A stretch of 64,000 nucleotides of DNA from positions 147,219 through 211,218 of the forward strand of contig NZ_SSNZ01000004.1 in NCBI RefSeq assembly GCF_004801375.1, in the 5' to 3' direction. A program made the translations under genes and the position numbers. This DNA is from Flavobacterium supellecticarium (GTDB lineage Bacteria > Bacteroidota > Bacteroidia > Flavobacteriales > Flavobacteriaceae). Numbering within the stretch: the first letter of the stretch is position 1; each line of letters starts with the position of its first letter. Shown here piece by piece: positions 23,533 to 33,271 of this stretch. The notes under the pieces are model-generated. The model did not search any database. It was not told the origin of the DNA and was given only the letters and a program-made list of their open reading frames with translations.

Positions 23533-25656
23533 ATGAGAAAAAATATTCAACATATAACTTTAGACAATTCCAGAACGCAGGCGGAAACCGTTAATGTGGC
23601 GACCACTGTCAACGCCGAAGGAATTGAAATCAAACAAACCTATTCCGAAGCCGATCTTCAGGATCTGGAACATTTGCACTTCGGAGCTGGATTTGCACCC
23701 AACCTACGTGGCCCATACGCGACCATGTATGTGCGCCGTCCCTGGACGATCCGTCAGTATGCCGGGTTTTCGACCGCCGAAGAAAGTAATGCTTTCTACC
23801 GTCGAAACCTTGCCGCAGGACAAAAAGGACTTTCCGTTGCTTTTGACTTGGCCACGCACCGCGGTTACGACAGTGATCACGAACGTGTAGTAGGCGACGT
23901 CGGAAAAGCCGGTGTAGCAATTGACAGCGTAGAGGATATGAAAATCCTTTTCGATCAGATTCCGCTAAACGAAATGTCCGTTTCGATGACGATGAACGGA
24001 GCTGTATTGCCTATTATGGCCTTTTATATCGTAGCCGCCGAAGAACAGGGTGTCGAAGCAAAGCTATTATCCGGAACGATTCAGAACGACATTTTAAAAG
24101 AATTCATGGTGCGGAATACCTATATCTATCCGCCAACGCCATCGATGAAAATCATAGCCGACATCTTTGACTATACCAGTAAAAAGATGCCGAAATTCAA
24201 CTCGATTTCCATTTCCGGATACCATATGCAGGAAGCCGGAGCTACAGCCGATATCGAGTTGGCCTATACCCTTGCCGACGGTTTGGAATACATCCGTACC
24301 GGATTGGCTGCCGGAATGAAAATTGACGAATTCGCACCGCGTTTATCGTTTTTCTGGGCCATTGGAATGAACCATTTTATGGAAATCGCCAAAATGCGGG
24401 CCGGACGAATGCTTTGGGCCAAACTCCTAAAACAATTCGATCCGAAGGATGATAAATCCCTTGCCCTGCGAACCCACTGTCAGACTTCCGGATGGAGTTT
24501 AACCGAGCAGGATCCGTTTAATAACGTAGCGCGTACGGCTATTGAAGCTGCTGCTGCTGCTTTCGGAGGAACACAATCACTACATACCAATGCATTGGAT
24601 GAGGCAATTGCTTTACCAACCGATTTCTCGGCACGTATCGCTCGTAACACTCAGATTTTCCTTCAGGAAGAAACCAAAATATGTAAAACAGTCGACCCAT
24701 GGGCCGGTAGTTATTATGTTGAAAGTCTGACGCATGAAATCGCACAAAAAGCGTGGGCGTTAATCGAAGAAGTAGAAGAATTGGGCGGTATGACAAAAGC
24801 CATCGAAGCCGGAATTCCAAAACTGCGTATCGAAGAAGCCGCTGCACGTAAGCAGGCGCGTATCGACAGCGGACAGGACATTATTGTGGGTGTCAACAAA
24901 TACCGACTTGAAAAAGAGGATCCGTTACATATTTTAGAAGTCGACAATCAAACCGTTCGAAAACAACAGATCGAACGATTGGATCATATTAAAGCAACCC
25001 GTAATTCCGAAAAAGTACAGGAATGTTTAGCCAGACTAACCGAATGTGCCAGAACCGGACAGGGGAACTTATTGGAATTAGCCGTAGATGCTGCGCGAAA
25101 CAGAGCCACTTTAGGCGAAATCAGCGATGCACTCGAATCGGTTTTCGGAAGATATAAAGCACAAATCAAATCCTTTAGTGGTGTGTACAGTAAAGAAATT
25201 AAAAACGACGAAAGTTTTGAAAAAGCCAAGCAATTAGCCGACGCTTTTGCAAAATCCGAAGGCCGTCGTCCGCGTATTATGATCGCCAAAATGGGTCAGG
25301 ACGGACACGATCGTGGTGCCAAAGTAGTAGCCACCGGTTATGCTGATGTTGGTTTTGACGTCGACATTGGACCATTATTTCAAACGCCAGCCGAAGCTGC
25401 AAAACAGGCTGTCGAAAACGACGTGCATATTTTAGGGGTATCCTCACTGGCAGCCGGTCATAAAACACTGGTTCCACAGGTGATTGAAGAACTTAAAAAA
25501 TACGGACGGGAAGATATTATGGTGATCGTGGGTGGTGTTATCCCGGCACAGGATTATCAGTATTTATTCGACAGTGGCGCTGTAGCCGTTTTCGGACCCG
25601 GAACAAAAATCAGCGAAGCCGCCATTAAGATCCTTGAGATCCTGATGGATGCCTAA
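23533..25656 (+). CDS. scpA: methylmalonyl-CoA mutase large subunit
   Basis: This 707-residue protein is the catalytic subunit. The barrel contains [18 protein letters not shown] and [19 protein letters not shown]. The C-terminal B12-binding domain has D590-G-H592-D-R-G595, with H592 as the expected cobalt ligand, followed by a conserved GGVIP near residue 660. It works with the small subunit just upstream in propionate or odd-chain metabolism. A terminator follows at once. No B12 riboswitch is seen before either gene, and no MeaB-type gene is in the window. Confidence 0.96.
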   Translation: MRKNIQHITLDNSRTQAETVNVATTVNAEGIEIKQTYSEADLQDLEHLHFGAGFAPNLRGPYATMYVRRPWTIRQYAGFSTAEESNAFYRRNLAAGQKGLSVAFDLATHRGYDSDHERVVGDVGKAGVAIDSVEDMKILFDQIPLNEMSVSMTMNGAVLPIMAFYIVAAEEQGVEAKLLSGTIQNDILKEFMVRNTYIYPPTPSMKIIADIFDYTSKKMPKFNSISISGYHMQEAGATADIELAYTLADGLEYIRTGLAAGMKIDEFAPRLSFFWAIGMNHFMEIAKMRAGRMLWAKLLKQFDPKDDKSLALRTHCQTSGWSLTEQDPFNNVARTAIEAAAAAFGGTQSLHTNALDEAIALPTDFSARIARNTQIFLQEETKICKTVDPWAGSYYVESLTHEIAQKAWALIEEVEELGGMTKAIEAGIPKLRIEEAAARKQARIDSGQDIIVGVNKYRLEKEDPLHILEVDNQTVRKQQIERLDHIKATRNSEKVQECLARLTECARTGQGNLLELAVDAARNRATLGEISDALESVFGRYKAQIKSFSGVYSKEIKNDESFEKAKQLADAFAKSEGRRPRIMIAKMGQDGHDRGAKVVATGYADVGFDVDIGPLFQTPAEAAKQAVENDVHILGVSSLAAGHKTLVPQVIEELKKYGREDIMVIVGGVIPAQDYQYLFDSGAVAVFGPGTKISEAAIKILEILMDA

Positions 25657-25662
25657 ATAGTC

Positions 25663-25690
25663 AAAGCCAACCTTAGGGTTGGCTTTTTTT
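25663..25690 (+). terminator. terminator of the mutA-scpA operon
   Basis: AAGCCAACC and GGTTGGCTT form a perfect 9-bp stem with a TTAG loop, and seven T residues follow. The REP palindrome lies 17 bases further on. Confidence 0.9.
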
Positions 25691-25707
25691 GTATATTGTA
25701 TAGCATT

Positions 25708-25740
25708 ACACCTGACAGGTTTCCAAAACCTGTCAGGTGT
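25708..25740. repeat. REP palindrome copy 2, upstream of the RAYT pseudogene
   Basis: The arms ACACCTGACAGGTTT and AAACCTGTCAGGTGT flank CCA, a 15-bp perfect inverted repeat. It sits 15 bases before the transposase start codon, which is where REP sites flank REP-associated tyrosine transposases. Confidence 0.9.
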
Positions 25741-25755
25741 CTAATCTTCTACGCC

Positions 25756-26322
25756 ATGAAAACATTACTTCCACTTGAACACAGCAAATATTACCACATT
25801 TACAATCGCGGTATCAATAGTTGCACTTTATTTCGGAAACATGAAAATTATGAATCCTTCCTGAAATTATATGCACATTATATTGATCCGATAGCCGAAA
25901 CTTTTGCCTAGTGTCTCCTTCGGAATCATTTCCATTTTATTGTTCGGATCAAAAACACTACTGAAAATATATTCTTAAACCCTATTTTACCTTCACAGGC
26001 ATTTTCCAATTTCTTTAATGCCTATACCAAAGCGTATAACAAAAGTCAAAACAGGCTTGGTGCTTTGTTTGAACGTCCTTTTAAAAGAAAGGAAATCAAT
26101 ACAATCGATTACTTTCTAGACAGTGTTGTTTATGTACACAACAATTCAATCCATCATAATTTATGCAAGCATCCGGCGACCTATCTTTGGAGTTCGTACA
26201 AAACCATTTTATCTGCTAAAAAAACAAAACTAAAACGAGAAATGGTTCTCGAATTTTTCGGAGGAATTGAAAATTTTAAATATATTCATCAACTGAAATT
26301 AACAACACCTGACAGGTTTTAA
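25756..26322 (+). pseudogene. REP-associated tyrosine transposase (RAYT) with one in-frame amber stop
   Basis: The frame from 25756 to 26322 is continuous for 188 codons apart from one TAG at 25909-25911 (codon 52). The N-terminal part contains YYHIYNRGINSCTLF and the part after the stop starts with LLRNHFHFIVRI, where HFH is the HUH metal motif. NFFNAYTKAYNK supplies the expected catalytic tyrosine, and FERPFKRKEI and LWSSYKTIL are typical RAYT features. The likely original at the stop is a Tyr or Trp codon, one change away. REP palindromes flank it on both sides, and the last codons run into the downstream copy. Confidence 0.85.
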
Positions 26323-26337
26323 AAACCTGTCAGGTGT
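26305..26337. repeat. REP palindrome copy 3, overlapping the end of the RAYT frame
   Basis: ACACCTGACAGGTTTT and its reverse complement surround a central A in a perfect inverted repeat. It overlaps the last codons and the stop codon of the transposase and lies 18 bases before the aminotransferase start. Confidence 0.9.
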
Positions 26338-26355
26338 GACAACAACAACAACAAC

Positions 26356-27489
26356 ATGTCAAAACTCCCTCATATCGGTACCAGTATTTTTACGGTAATG
26401 TCGCAAATGGCCAACGAACACCAAGCCATCAACCTGTCGCAAGGCTTTCCAAATTTCCCTGTTGACGAACGACTAACCGCCATCACCGCTAAACTAGCCT
26501 ATGAAAATGTACATCAATACACTCCTATGGCCGGTCATAGCGGCTTACTGGACAAAATAACCCGATTGACATTGGCATCCTATAACCGAAACCTCAACCC
26601 GGTAACCGATATGGTCGTTACCGCCGGTGCGACCGAAGCCATTTTTGCTACCATTCAGGCATTGGTCAACAAAAACGAAGAAGTGATCATTCTGGATCCC
26701 AGCTACGATTGTTACGAAGCACCGATACTCCTTAGTAACGCCCTACCCGTTCGCGTGGCTTTAAACGACGACTATACGCCCAACTGGGAAGCCATAGCAA
26801 CCCGAATGAACGCTAAAACCAGAATGTTGATCATCAACAATCCACATAACCCAACGGGCAAAATCTGGTCGGAAGCCGACTTTATACAACTGGAAAAACT
26901 GCTGGATTTATATCCCGACGTTATTTTACTTTCGGATGAGGTTTATGAATACATCACCTACGAACAACCGCATATTTCGGTTAACACCCGAATCAAGCTC
27001 CGCGATAAAAGTGTGATCATTTCTTCATTTGGAAAATCACTACACATCACCGGCTGGAAAATCGGATATGCTATCGCTCCGGAATACCTGATGCGGGAAA
27101 TCAAAAAAGTACATCAATTCCTTGTTTTTAGCGTCAATAGCTTGTCACAGGTAGCCATCAGCGAATACCTCGACATTGTTGATTTTAACGAAATCGCCAC
27201 AATGTACCGTCAAAAAAGGGATTATTTCCGGGAGTTAATGGCAAAAACCCCATTTGAATTATTACCCTGCGAAGGCTCCTATTTTCAAGTGGCTTCCTAT
27301 GCTTCGTTCTCCAAACAAAACGATATCGATTTTAGTAAAGAATTGATCACCCGATATGGTGTGGCTACGATTCCGATTTCAACTTTTTATGCCGACGGAA
27401 AAGATCTGAAACTGGTTCGCTTTTGTTTCGCCAAAGACAACAACACGCTGGAACAGGCGACATTGCGATTGCAAAAAGTAGCATTCTAA
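26356..27489 (+). CDS. PLP-dependent aminotransferase, methionine aminotransferase type
   Basis: This 377-residue class I/II aminotransferase has the conserved INLSQGFPNFPVDERL start, the INNPHNPTGKIWS motif and the PLP lysine K227 in SSFGKSLHITGWKIGY. The closest recognised type is the YbdL / methionine aminotransferase group, which acts late in methionine salvage. That specificity is inferred. It has a short intergenic leader, largely the REP palindrome and a CAA-rich stretch. Confidence 0.92.
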   Translation: MSKLPHIGTSIFTVMSQMANEHQAINLSQGFPNFPVDERLTAITAKLAYENVHQYTPMAGHSGLLDKITRLTLASYNRNLNPVTDMVVTAGATEAIFATIQALVNKNEEVIILDPSYDCYEAPILLSNALPVRVALNDDYTPNWEAIATRMNAKTRMLIINNPHNPTGKIWSEADFIQLEKLLDLYPDVILLSDEVYEYITYEQPHISVNTRIKLRDKSVIISSFGKSLHITGWKIGYAIAPEYLMREIKKVHQFLVFSVNSLSQVAISEYLDIVDFNEIATMYRQKRDYFRELMAKTPFELLPCEGSYFQVASYASFSKQNDIDFSKELITRYGVATIPISTFYADGKDLKLVRFCFAKDNNTLEQATLRLQKVAF

Positions 27490-27532
27490 ATCATTTTAAC
27501 AGATTATTAGGGCTACAATCTTATTAATTCGA

Positions 27533-27540
27533 TAATTTTG
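27533..27540 (+). promoter_or_regulatory. -7 box of the copper-handling genes
   Basis: TAATTTTG matches TAnnTTTG and lies 17 bases before the ATG at 27558. No clear -33 element is seen. Confidence 0.45.
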
Positions 27541-27557
27541 AACAAGATTTTATTCCG

Positions 27558-27950
27558 ATGAAAAAGTTTTTGGTAAGCCTTTTAATGCTGCTGTACTTAA
27601 TTCCTGCTGTAGGAGTTAACCTTTCTGCGCATTTTTGTGGCCAGGAACTTGCTTCGGTCAATCATGCTGTAACCGACGCAGACAAATGTCTTTGCGGTGT
27701 ACAGCCGATGAAAAAAAGCTGTTGTGAAGACAAACAACTGCAATTTAAAATCGACGATAATCAGCAGAAAACCGAATTATTATCGCCAAAATTCAGTAAC
27801 CCGTTTCACATTCAATTTACGATTCCCGTTATACTGGAACTTGCCTTTACCTATCAAAGTACCGAAAACCGGAATCATTCTTTCTACAATCCACCGGAAC
27901 CTTATTATAAGCAGGACATTTACCTGCTGAACAACGTATTGCGAATTTGA
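27558..27950 (+). CDS. HYC_CC_PP-family secreted protein
   Basis: The 130-residue protein has a signal peptide (about residues 1-20). It then shows the three features that name the family: AHFCG, KKSCCED and YNPPEPYY. Function is unknown, but the cysteines and histidine, and its place before a heavy-metal domain protein and a multicopper oxidase, suggest periplasmic copper binding. The next gene begins 85 bases further on, so the three may be one operon. Confidence 0.85.
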   Translation: MKKFLVSLLMLLYLIPAVGVNLSAHFCGQELASVNHAVTDADKCLCGVQPMKKSCCEDKQLQFKIDDNQQKTELLSPKFSNPFHIQFTIPVILELAFTYQSTENRNHSFYNPPEPYYKQDIYLLNNVLRI

Positions 27951-28035
27951 TTTTTAGAATTTAACCGACAGTACCGGCCATTTGCGCCGGTTGTATGCAT
28001 TACACCAAATTCATTAATTCAAAAATTTCAATACC

Positions 28036-28881
28036 ATGAAAACGATCCAAAATATATTTCTGGCACTGGTTACTACGTTCTTTTTTACCGGATGCGACGC
28101 TCAAATTAAAAATCCGAAAACCGAAACCGTTAAAGTCTACGGTAATTGCGGTATGTGTAAACGTACCATCGAAAAGGCTGCTAACGAAAGAGGCATTGTC
28201 AAAGCCAACTGGAACATTGACAGCGATATGCTTACCGTTACCTATGATCAGACCAAAACCAATACCGATGCCATCTTAAAAAAAGTCGCCTATGCCGGAT
28301 ACGACAGTGATCTTTTCCGCGCACCGAACGAAGCCTATAAAAACCTTCCGGAATGTTGCCAGTACGACCGACCGGTAAAAGCAATGGCGGTAGCGAACAA
28401 CCATTCCGAACATCAAGGGCACAACATGGCCGATATGTCACAAAACAACGACGTTTTGAGTGTGGTTTATACCCATTATTTTGCGGTTAAAGATGCCCTT
28501 ATAAAATCCGATGGCAAAACAGCCGCTACACAGGCAGCCGGATTAGTTAAAGCCATTACTGCTGTTCCGATGGACAAATTAAAACCCGCACAACATACGA
28601 TCTGGATGAAAATTCTAAACGAGTTGAAAACAGATGCGGAACATATTGCCGAAACCAACGATGTAAAACACCAGCGGGATCATTTTGCTTCCCTTTCCGA
28701 AAACTTGTACACACTAGCAAAATCGGCTACAAATGGCAATACGATTTACTATCAGAAATGCCCGATGTATAACGATGGAAAAGGTGCTTTTTGGTTAAGT
28801 CAGGAAAACACTATCAAAAATCCCTATTACGGTTCCGCGATGCTAACGTGCGGCAGTACGGTTGAAACCTTAAAACCGTAA
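28036..28881 (+). CDS. HMA domain - DUF3347 lipoprotein, copper-related
   Basis: The signal has lipobox TGC near residue 20, giving a lipoprotein. An HMA domain follows (about residues 32-95) with the metal-binding GNCGMCKRTIE. The C-terminal part (about 140-281) is DUF3347, and near its end are YYQKCPMYNDGKGAFWLS and MLTCG, two cysteine-containing stretches that could hold copper. A periplasmic copper-chaperone role is inferred from these domains and the following multicopper oxidase gene, which starts four bases after this stop. Confidence 0.88.
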   Translation: MKTIQNIFLALVTTFFFTGCDAQIKNPKTETVKVYGNCGMCKRTIEKAANERGIVKANWNIDSDMLTVTYDQTKTNTDAILKKVAYAGYDSDLFRAPNEAYKNLPECCQYDRPVKAMAVANNHSEHQGHNMADMSQNNDVLSVVYTHYFAVKDALIKSDGKTAATQAAGLVKAITAVPMDKLKPAQHTIWMKILNELKTDAEHIAETNDVKHQRDHFASLSENLYTLAKSATNGNTIYYQKCPMYNDGKGAFWLSQENTIKNPYYGSAMLTCGSTVETLKP

Positions 28882-28885
28882 TCCG

Positions 28886-31084
28886 ATGAAAGGCCTGTTA
28901 TCACTTTTTATAGTACTTTTTACGGCAAACAGTTGGTCACAAAATGTCAAAGAATACGATTTGTATGTTTCCGATACGATCGTAAACTATACCGGTAAAA
29001 AAGTAAACGGTATTGCGATAAACGGTAGTATTCCGGCGCCAACCCTTCATTTTACCGAAGGCGATACCGCTGTGATCCGCGTACACAACAAAATGCACCA
29101 CGAAACCTCCATTCACTGGCATGGCTTACTATTACCCAATGAACAGGATGGTGTTCCGTATCTGACCACGGCACCTATTAAAGGGATGAGTACGCATACG
29201 TATAAATTTCCGATCAAACAAAGCGGAACCTATTGGTACCATTCGCATACGATGCTACAGGAACAAAACGGAATGTATGGCGCTTTTATCATCCATAAAA
29301 AAGAAGAAGTCCCAATGCCCGAATATACCATGTTGCTAAGCGACTGGACCGATGCCAATCCACATGAAATTGAACGTTCCTTACACAAAGCCAACGATTG
29401 GTATGCCATTAAAAAAGGAGCGACTCAAAACTATGCTGAAGCCATTGGTAAAGGACATTTTAAGACCAAACTGACCAATGAATGGAAACGCATGCATGCA
29501 ATGGATGTGAGCGATGTGTATTACGAACGCTTTTTTGTAAATGGAAAAACCGAAGACCAGGCTCCGCAATTTAAACCCGGTGAAAAAGTACGCGTACGTG
29601 TGATCAATGGTAGTGCTTCAACCTATTTCTGGATCAATTATGCCGGTGGAAAAATAGACGTGGTCGCCAGTGACGGTATGGACGTACAACCCGTTCCGGT
29701 GGATCGCTTTATTGTGGGTGTCTCCGAAACCTACGACATCATTGTGACGATTCCCGAAAAAGGCAACGCTTTTGAATTGGTCGCCACAGCTGAGGATCGT
29801 ACCGGTCAGGCGTCGTTATGGTTGGGAAGCGGTTTAAAGCAATTACAACAACCTTTACCGAAATTAAAGTATTTCGAAGGTATGAAAATGATGAACGACA
29901 TGATGACCGTCGGCGGCAATATGAAAGACATGGGCATGAACATGAGTCTACAACAGATGGATATGAATGCCGTGATGTATCCTGAAATAACCGGAAAAGA
30001 ACAACCTAAAAAGTCCACTGCCATGCCCGAAATGTCAAAACACGACCACGGGCAAGACAGCAACACCAATCCGGATATTGTCACGTTGCATTATGCTATG
30101 CTAAAATCACCGGTAAAAACAAATCTACCGGATGGTCCGGTTCGAACCCTGCATTTTGAACTAACCGGAAATATGAATCGTTATGTGTGGACCCTAAACA
30201 ACAAAACGATATCCGAATCCGATAAAGTGATGATCAAGAAAGGAGAAAACATCCGGATTGTGATCACCAATAATTCGATGATGCGCCATCCGATGCACTT
30301 ACACGGGCATTTTTTCAGAATCCTAAACGGACAAGGCGATTATGCGCCGCTTAAAAACGTACTCGACATCATGCCGATGGAAACCGATACGATCGAATTT
30401 CACGCTTCAGAAGAATATGGTGACTGGTATTTCCATTGTCATATTCTGTATCATATGATGGCCGGAATGGGACGCATCTTTACCTATGAAAATTCACCTC
30501 CAAATCCGCAACTACCCGATCCGAAAAAAGCCTTAAAAATGGTTTATAATGACGACCGTCGTTATTATTTTTCTGCGGAAGTAGGCCTGGAAAGCAACGG
30601 TAGTGACGGAGAAATGCGACTGGAAAACACCCGTAACTTTTTTGATGTAGAATGGCGTTTGGGACTGGATAAAAAATCCGGTTATGAAACCGAAGCCCAT
30701 TTTGGACGTTATCTGGACAAAAATCAATATTTATCGGTCTATACCGGATTTGATTTTCGTTATCACAATAGTCTGGAACGAAGTAAAAATCTCTTCGGAC
30801 AAATGAGTACGCAAGACCAACGCGCCGTGGCTTGTATTGGGATTATCTATCAACTTCCGTGGCTGGTCAATGCCGATATGCGACTGGATCACGAAGGAAA
30901 AGCCCGACTACAGTTTACCCGTAAAGACATCCCGGTAACGGAACGTCTCCGTTTATGGGGTTCCTGGAACACCGACTTTGAGTATAGTGTTGGTTCACGG
31001 TATATTTTGACTAAATACTGGTCGTTATCGGCCCATTACGACAGCGATATGGGATTGGGCGGTGGCCTCGTTCTAACGTATTAA
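28886..31084 (+). CDS. multicopper oxidase with C-terminal barrel-like extension
   Basis: A signal peptide ending SWSQ is followed by three cupredoxin domains. Copper ligands are visible in HWHGLLLP, WYHSHTMLQ, HPMHLHGHFF and HCHILYHMMAGM. A Met-rich insert (about residues 330-365) resembles the copper-binding loops of CopA/CueO. The last 180 residues, from about 550, are not part of the oxidase fold. They are rich in alternating aromatic residues, and I think they resemble the CopB outer-membrane barrel, as a fusion. Four-base spacing to the DUF3347 gene and a terminator after it support one copper-resistance operon. Confidence 0.9.
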   Translation: MKGLLSLFIVLFTANSWSQNVKEYDLYVSDTIVNYTGKKVNGIAINGSIPAPTLHFTEGDTAVIRVHNKMHHETSIHWHGLLLPNEQDGVPYLTTAPIKGMSTHTYKFPIKQSGTYWYHSHTMLQEQNGMYGAFIIHKKEEVPMPEYTMLLSDWTDANPHEIERSLHKANDWYAIKKGATQNYAEAIGKGHFKTKLTNEWKRMHAMDVSDVYYERFFVNGKTEDQAPQFKPGEKVRVRVINGSASTYFWINYAGGKIDVVASDGMDVQPVPVDRFIVGVSETYDIIVTIPEKGNAFELVATAEDRTGQASLWLGSGLKQLQQPLPKLKYFEGMKMMNDMMTVGGNMKDMGMNMSLQQMDMNAVMYPEITGKEQPKKSTAMPEMSKHDHGQDSNTNPDIVTLHYAMLKSPVKTNLPDGPVRTLHFELTGNMNRYVWTLNNKTISESDKVMIKKGENIRIVITNNSMMRHPMHLHGHFFRILNGQGDYAPLKNVLDIMPMETDTIEFHASEEYGDWYFHCHILYHMMAGMGRIFTYENSPPNPQLPDPKKALKMVYNDDRRYYFSAEVGLESNGSDGEMRLENTRNFFDVEWRLGLDKKSGYETEAHFGRYLDKNQYLSVYTGFDFRYHNSLERSKNLFGQMSTQDQRAVACIGIIYQLPWLVNADMRLDHEGKARLQFTRKDIPVTERLRLWGSWNTDFEYSVGSRYILTKYWSLSAHYDSDMGLGGGLVLTY

Positions 31085-31090
31085 AAAAAA

Positions 31091-31117
31091 CGGATTGTAA
31101 ATTACAATCCGCTTTTT
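31091..31117 (+). terminator. terminator of the copper operon
   Basis: CGGATTGTA pairs with TACAATCCG around a three-base loop, followed by six T residues. A-rich sequence lies on the other side. Confidence 0.8.
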
Positions 31118-31211
31118 TAACCAATTGAGTTTGTCCTATTCCAGAAACATTATTACTATGCACGCATAATATTATTTTTTAGTATATTTACCATTACAAA
31201 AAACATAACCT

Positions 31212-32093
31212 ATGAATTTTACTGCAAAAATGCTTCGCGATAACGCACTGGAAGATAAAGTAATTGTCGTTACCGGTGGCGGAAGTGGTCTTGGAAAAGC
31301 CATGACCCGATATTTTCTGGAACTGGGCGCTAAAGTAGCCATTACTTCCCGTGATCTGGACAAATTGCAAACTACGGCAACGGAACTGGAACAGGAAACC
31401 GGAGGTAAATGTCTGGCTGTAGCCTGTGATGTCCGGCATTATGAGCAGGTAGAAAACATGCTACAGGCTGTTTTAAAAGCATTTGGTAAAGTAGACGTTT
31501 TACTCAACAATGCTGCCGGGAACTTTATCTCCCCAACCGAACGCCTTTCGGCCAATGCTTTCGATACGATAATCGATATCGTACTAAAAGGTTCCAAAAA
31601 CTGCACGCTGGCTTTTGGAAAACATTGGATCGACACCAAACAAACCAATACCAACATTCTAAATATTGTTACCACCTATGCCTGGACCGGATCGGCTTAT
31701 GTAGTTCCGTCGGCTACAGCTAAAGCCGGTGTATTGGCCATGACACGCAGTCTTGCGGTAGAATGGGCCAAATATGGTATTCGTACCAACGCGATCGCAC
31801 CAGGACCATTCCCTACCAAAGGTGCCTGGGACCGACTATTACCCGGTGATTTAAAAGACAAATTCGATTTAGCCAAAAAAGTCCCTTTAAAGCGCGTAGG
31901 TGACCATCAGGAACTGGCTAATCTGGCCGCTTATCTGGTATCCGATTTTTCAGCCTATGTCAACGGTGAAGTGATCACGATTGACGGTGGCGAATGGTTG
32001 CAAGGCGCCGGACAGTTTAACCTGCTGGAAGCCATTCCAAAAGAAATGTGGGACATGCTGGAAGCCATGATCAAACAAAAAGGCAACAAATAA
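31212..32093 (+). CDS. SDR oxidoreductase, 2,4-dienoyl-CoA reductase-like
   Basis: This 293-residue Rossmann protein has TGGGSGLGKAMTRYFLELG as cofactor motif, NNAAGNF in the middle and PSATAKAGVLAMTRSLA in the active-site region. The classical YxxxK is replaced by SxxxK, as in the DECR/PECR subgroup, which supports a role in unsaturated fatty acid beta-oxidation. Substrate is inferred. It is a single gene with a bidirectional terminator at its end. Confidence 0.88.
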   Translation: MNFTAKMLRDNALEDKVIVVTGGGSGLGKAMTRYFLELGAKVAITSRDLDKLQTTATELEQETGGKCLAVACDVRHYEQVENMLQAVLKAFGKVDVLLNNAAGNFISPTERLSANAFDTIIDIVLKGSKNCTLAFGKHWIDTKQTNTNILNIVTTYAWTGSAYVVPSATAKAGVLAMTRSLAVEWAKYGIRTNAIAPGPFPTKGAWDRLLPGDLKDKFDLAKKVPLKRVGDHQELANLAAYLVSDFSAYVNGEVITIDGGEWLQGAGQFNLLEAIPKEMWDMLEAMIKQKGNK

Positions 32094-32101
32094 AAATATA
32101 G

Positions 32102-32132
32102 AAAGCCGTTCCATCAGTTGGAACGGCTTTTT
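32102..32132. terminator. bidirectional terminator between SDR and amidase genes
   Basis: AAAGCCGTTCCA and its exact complement form a 12-bp stem around a five-base loop with A and T tracts. Both convergent genes can use it. Confidence 0.88.
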
Positions 32133-32135
32133 CGT

Positions 32136-32975
32136 TTACAGATACTTTTGGTAGATCGTATAAAGAATACTCAAATCATGTTCGCTTAGTTCAGCGGACT
32201 CCTCATTTTCCTGAATATAGTGAATTTTAAACGCTTTGATGGCCGCATCAAGATTGGTTACATCATAACCAATAACCTTAAGCGCAATTTTCGGCTCAAA
32301 ACCGGCTGGCGGTGTGACCAGTTCTTCTTCTGTGTACCAGTAACCAAATCCTTTCTCGGCAATGCTTTTCCATGGAAAATGATGCGGATCCACTTTTCGC
32401 GTAGGCGCCAGATCGGCATGTGCAATAAAATTAGCCTGTGGAATATTGTAGGTACTTTTCAGATAATCCAATAACTGAATTAATGTTGCAATTTGTACCT
32501 CCGGCCAGGGATCGGTCGTACCATTGTTATCCAATTCAATCCCAATCGAGGACGAATTTAGGTCAGTATCATTTCCCCATTTTCCCACTCCGGCATGATA
32601 GGCTCTAAAATAATCATTCGCCATTTGCACGATACTTCCATCCCGTCCAACAATATAATGCGCGCTTACTTCTCGTTTTAAAGACAAAAATGTCCGGATT
32701 GTTTGTGCGACCGAATCCTGAGCAGTATGATGCAGTACCACATAGTTCGGTTTTCGAATTCCAAAATTTATGGTCCCAATCCACATTTTACGATCCGTTG
32801 TATCAACCGCTTTCAATCCCTGCTTTTCAGGCGGTACCTGTCTGTAAACACCGGCATAACCGCGAGCTTGTTTTTTATAGGACGGACCATCCCCATAATA
32901 TTTGCTTCCCGAACAGGAAAATAATACCAACGAAAGCAATATGTTTCCTATTAAAAGTGATACTCTCCTAGACAT
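32136..32975 (-). CDS. N-acetylmuramoyl-L-alanine amidase lipoprotein (Amidase_2 type)
   Basis: The lipobox FSC (cysteine at residue 21) anchors this protein in a membrane. The Amidase_2 domain (about residues 75-210) has the zinc-ligand region VVLHHTAQDSV, then HYIVGRDGSIVQM, SIGIELDNNG and HADLAPTRKVDPHHFPW. It cleaves the amide bond between MurNAc and the peptide in cell-wall fragments. The first and last motifs are typical of AmpD-like enzymes. It is a single gene, divergent from parA across 296 bases that hold nothing else I can recognise. Confidence 0.92.
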   Translation of the reverse strand: MSRRVSLLIGNILLSLVLFSCSGSKYYGDGPSYKKQARGYAGVYRQVPPEKQGLKAVDTTDRKMWIGTINFGIRKPNYVVLHHTAQDSVAQTIRTFLSLKREVSAHYIVGRDGSIVQMANDYFRAYHAGVGKWGNDTDLNSSSIGIELDNNGTTDPWPEVQIATLIQLLDYLKSTYNIPQANFIAHADLAPTRKVDPHHFPWKSIAEKGFGYWYTEEELVTPPAGFEPKIALKVIGYDVTNLDAAIKAFKIHYIQENEESAELSEHDLSILYTIYQKYL

Positions 32976-33271
32976 CCGTTTTTACATTTATGTTCACTAA
33001 TTTTATCAGGATTTAAAATCCGATCTCACAATTTACAAAAATTCACACAAATAAAACAAATTGTTATAAAATCAACTTAAAACAAAAACAACAATCCAAG
33101 ACGGATTAAAATTGTAAAACAAAAATCCAAAAAACGTTCTCCGTAAATGTCAGATAAATACCGTCGAACGGAACAACAGCCATACCGGGAACTTTATTAC
33201 ATTGTTAACAAATAAGATTTTCATAAACCATAATAAATTGTATTTTTACGGTTCAAAATTTTTAGAGACAG

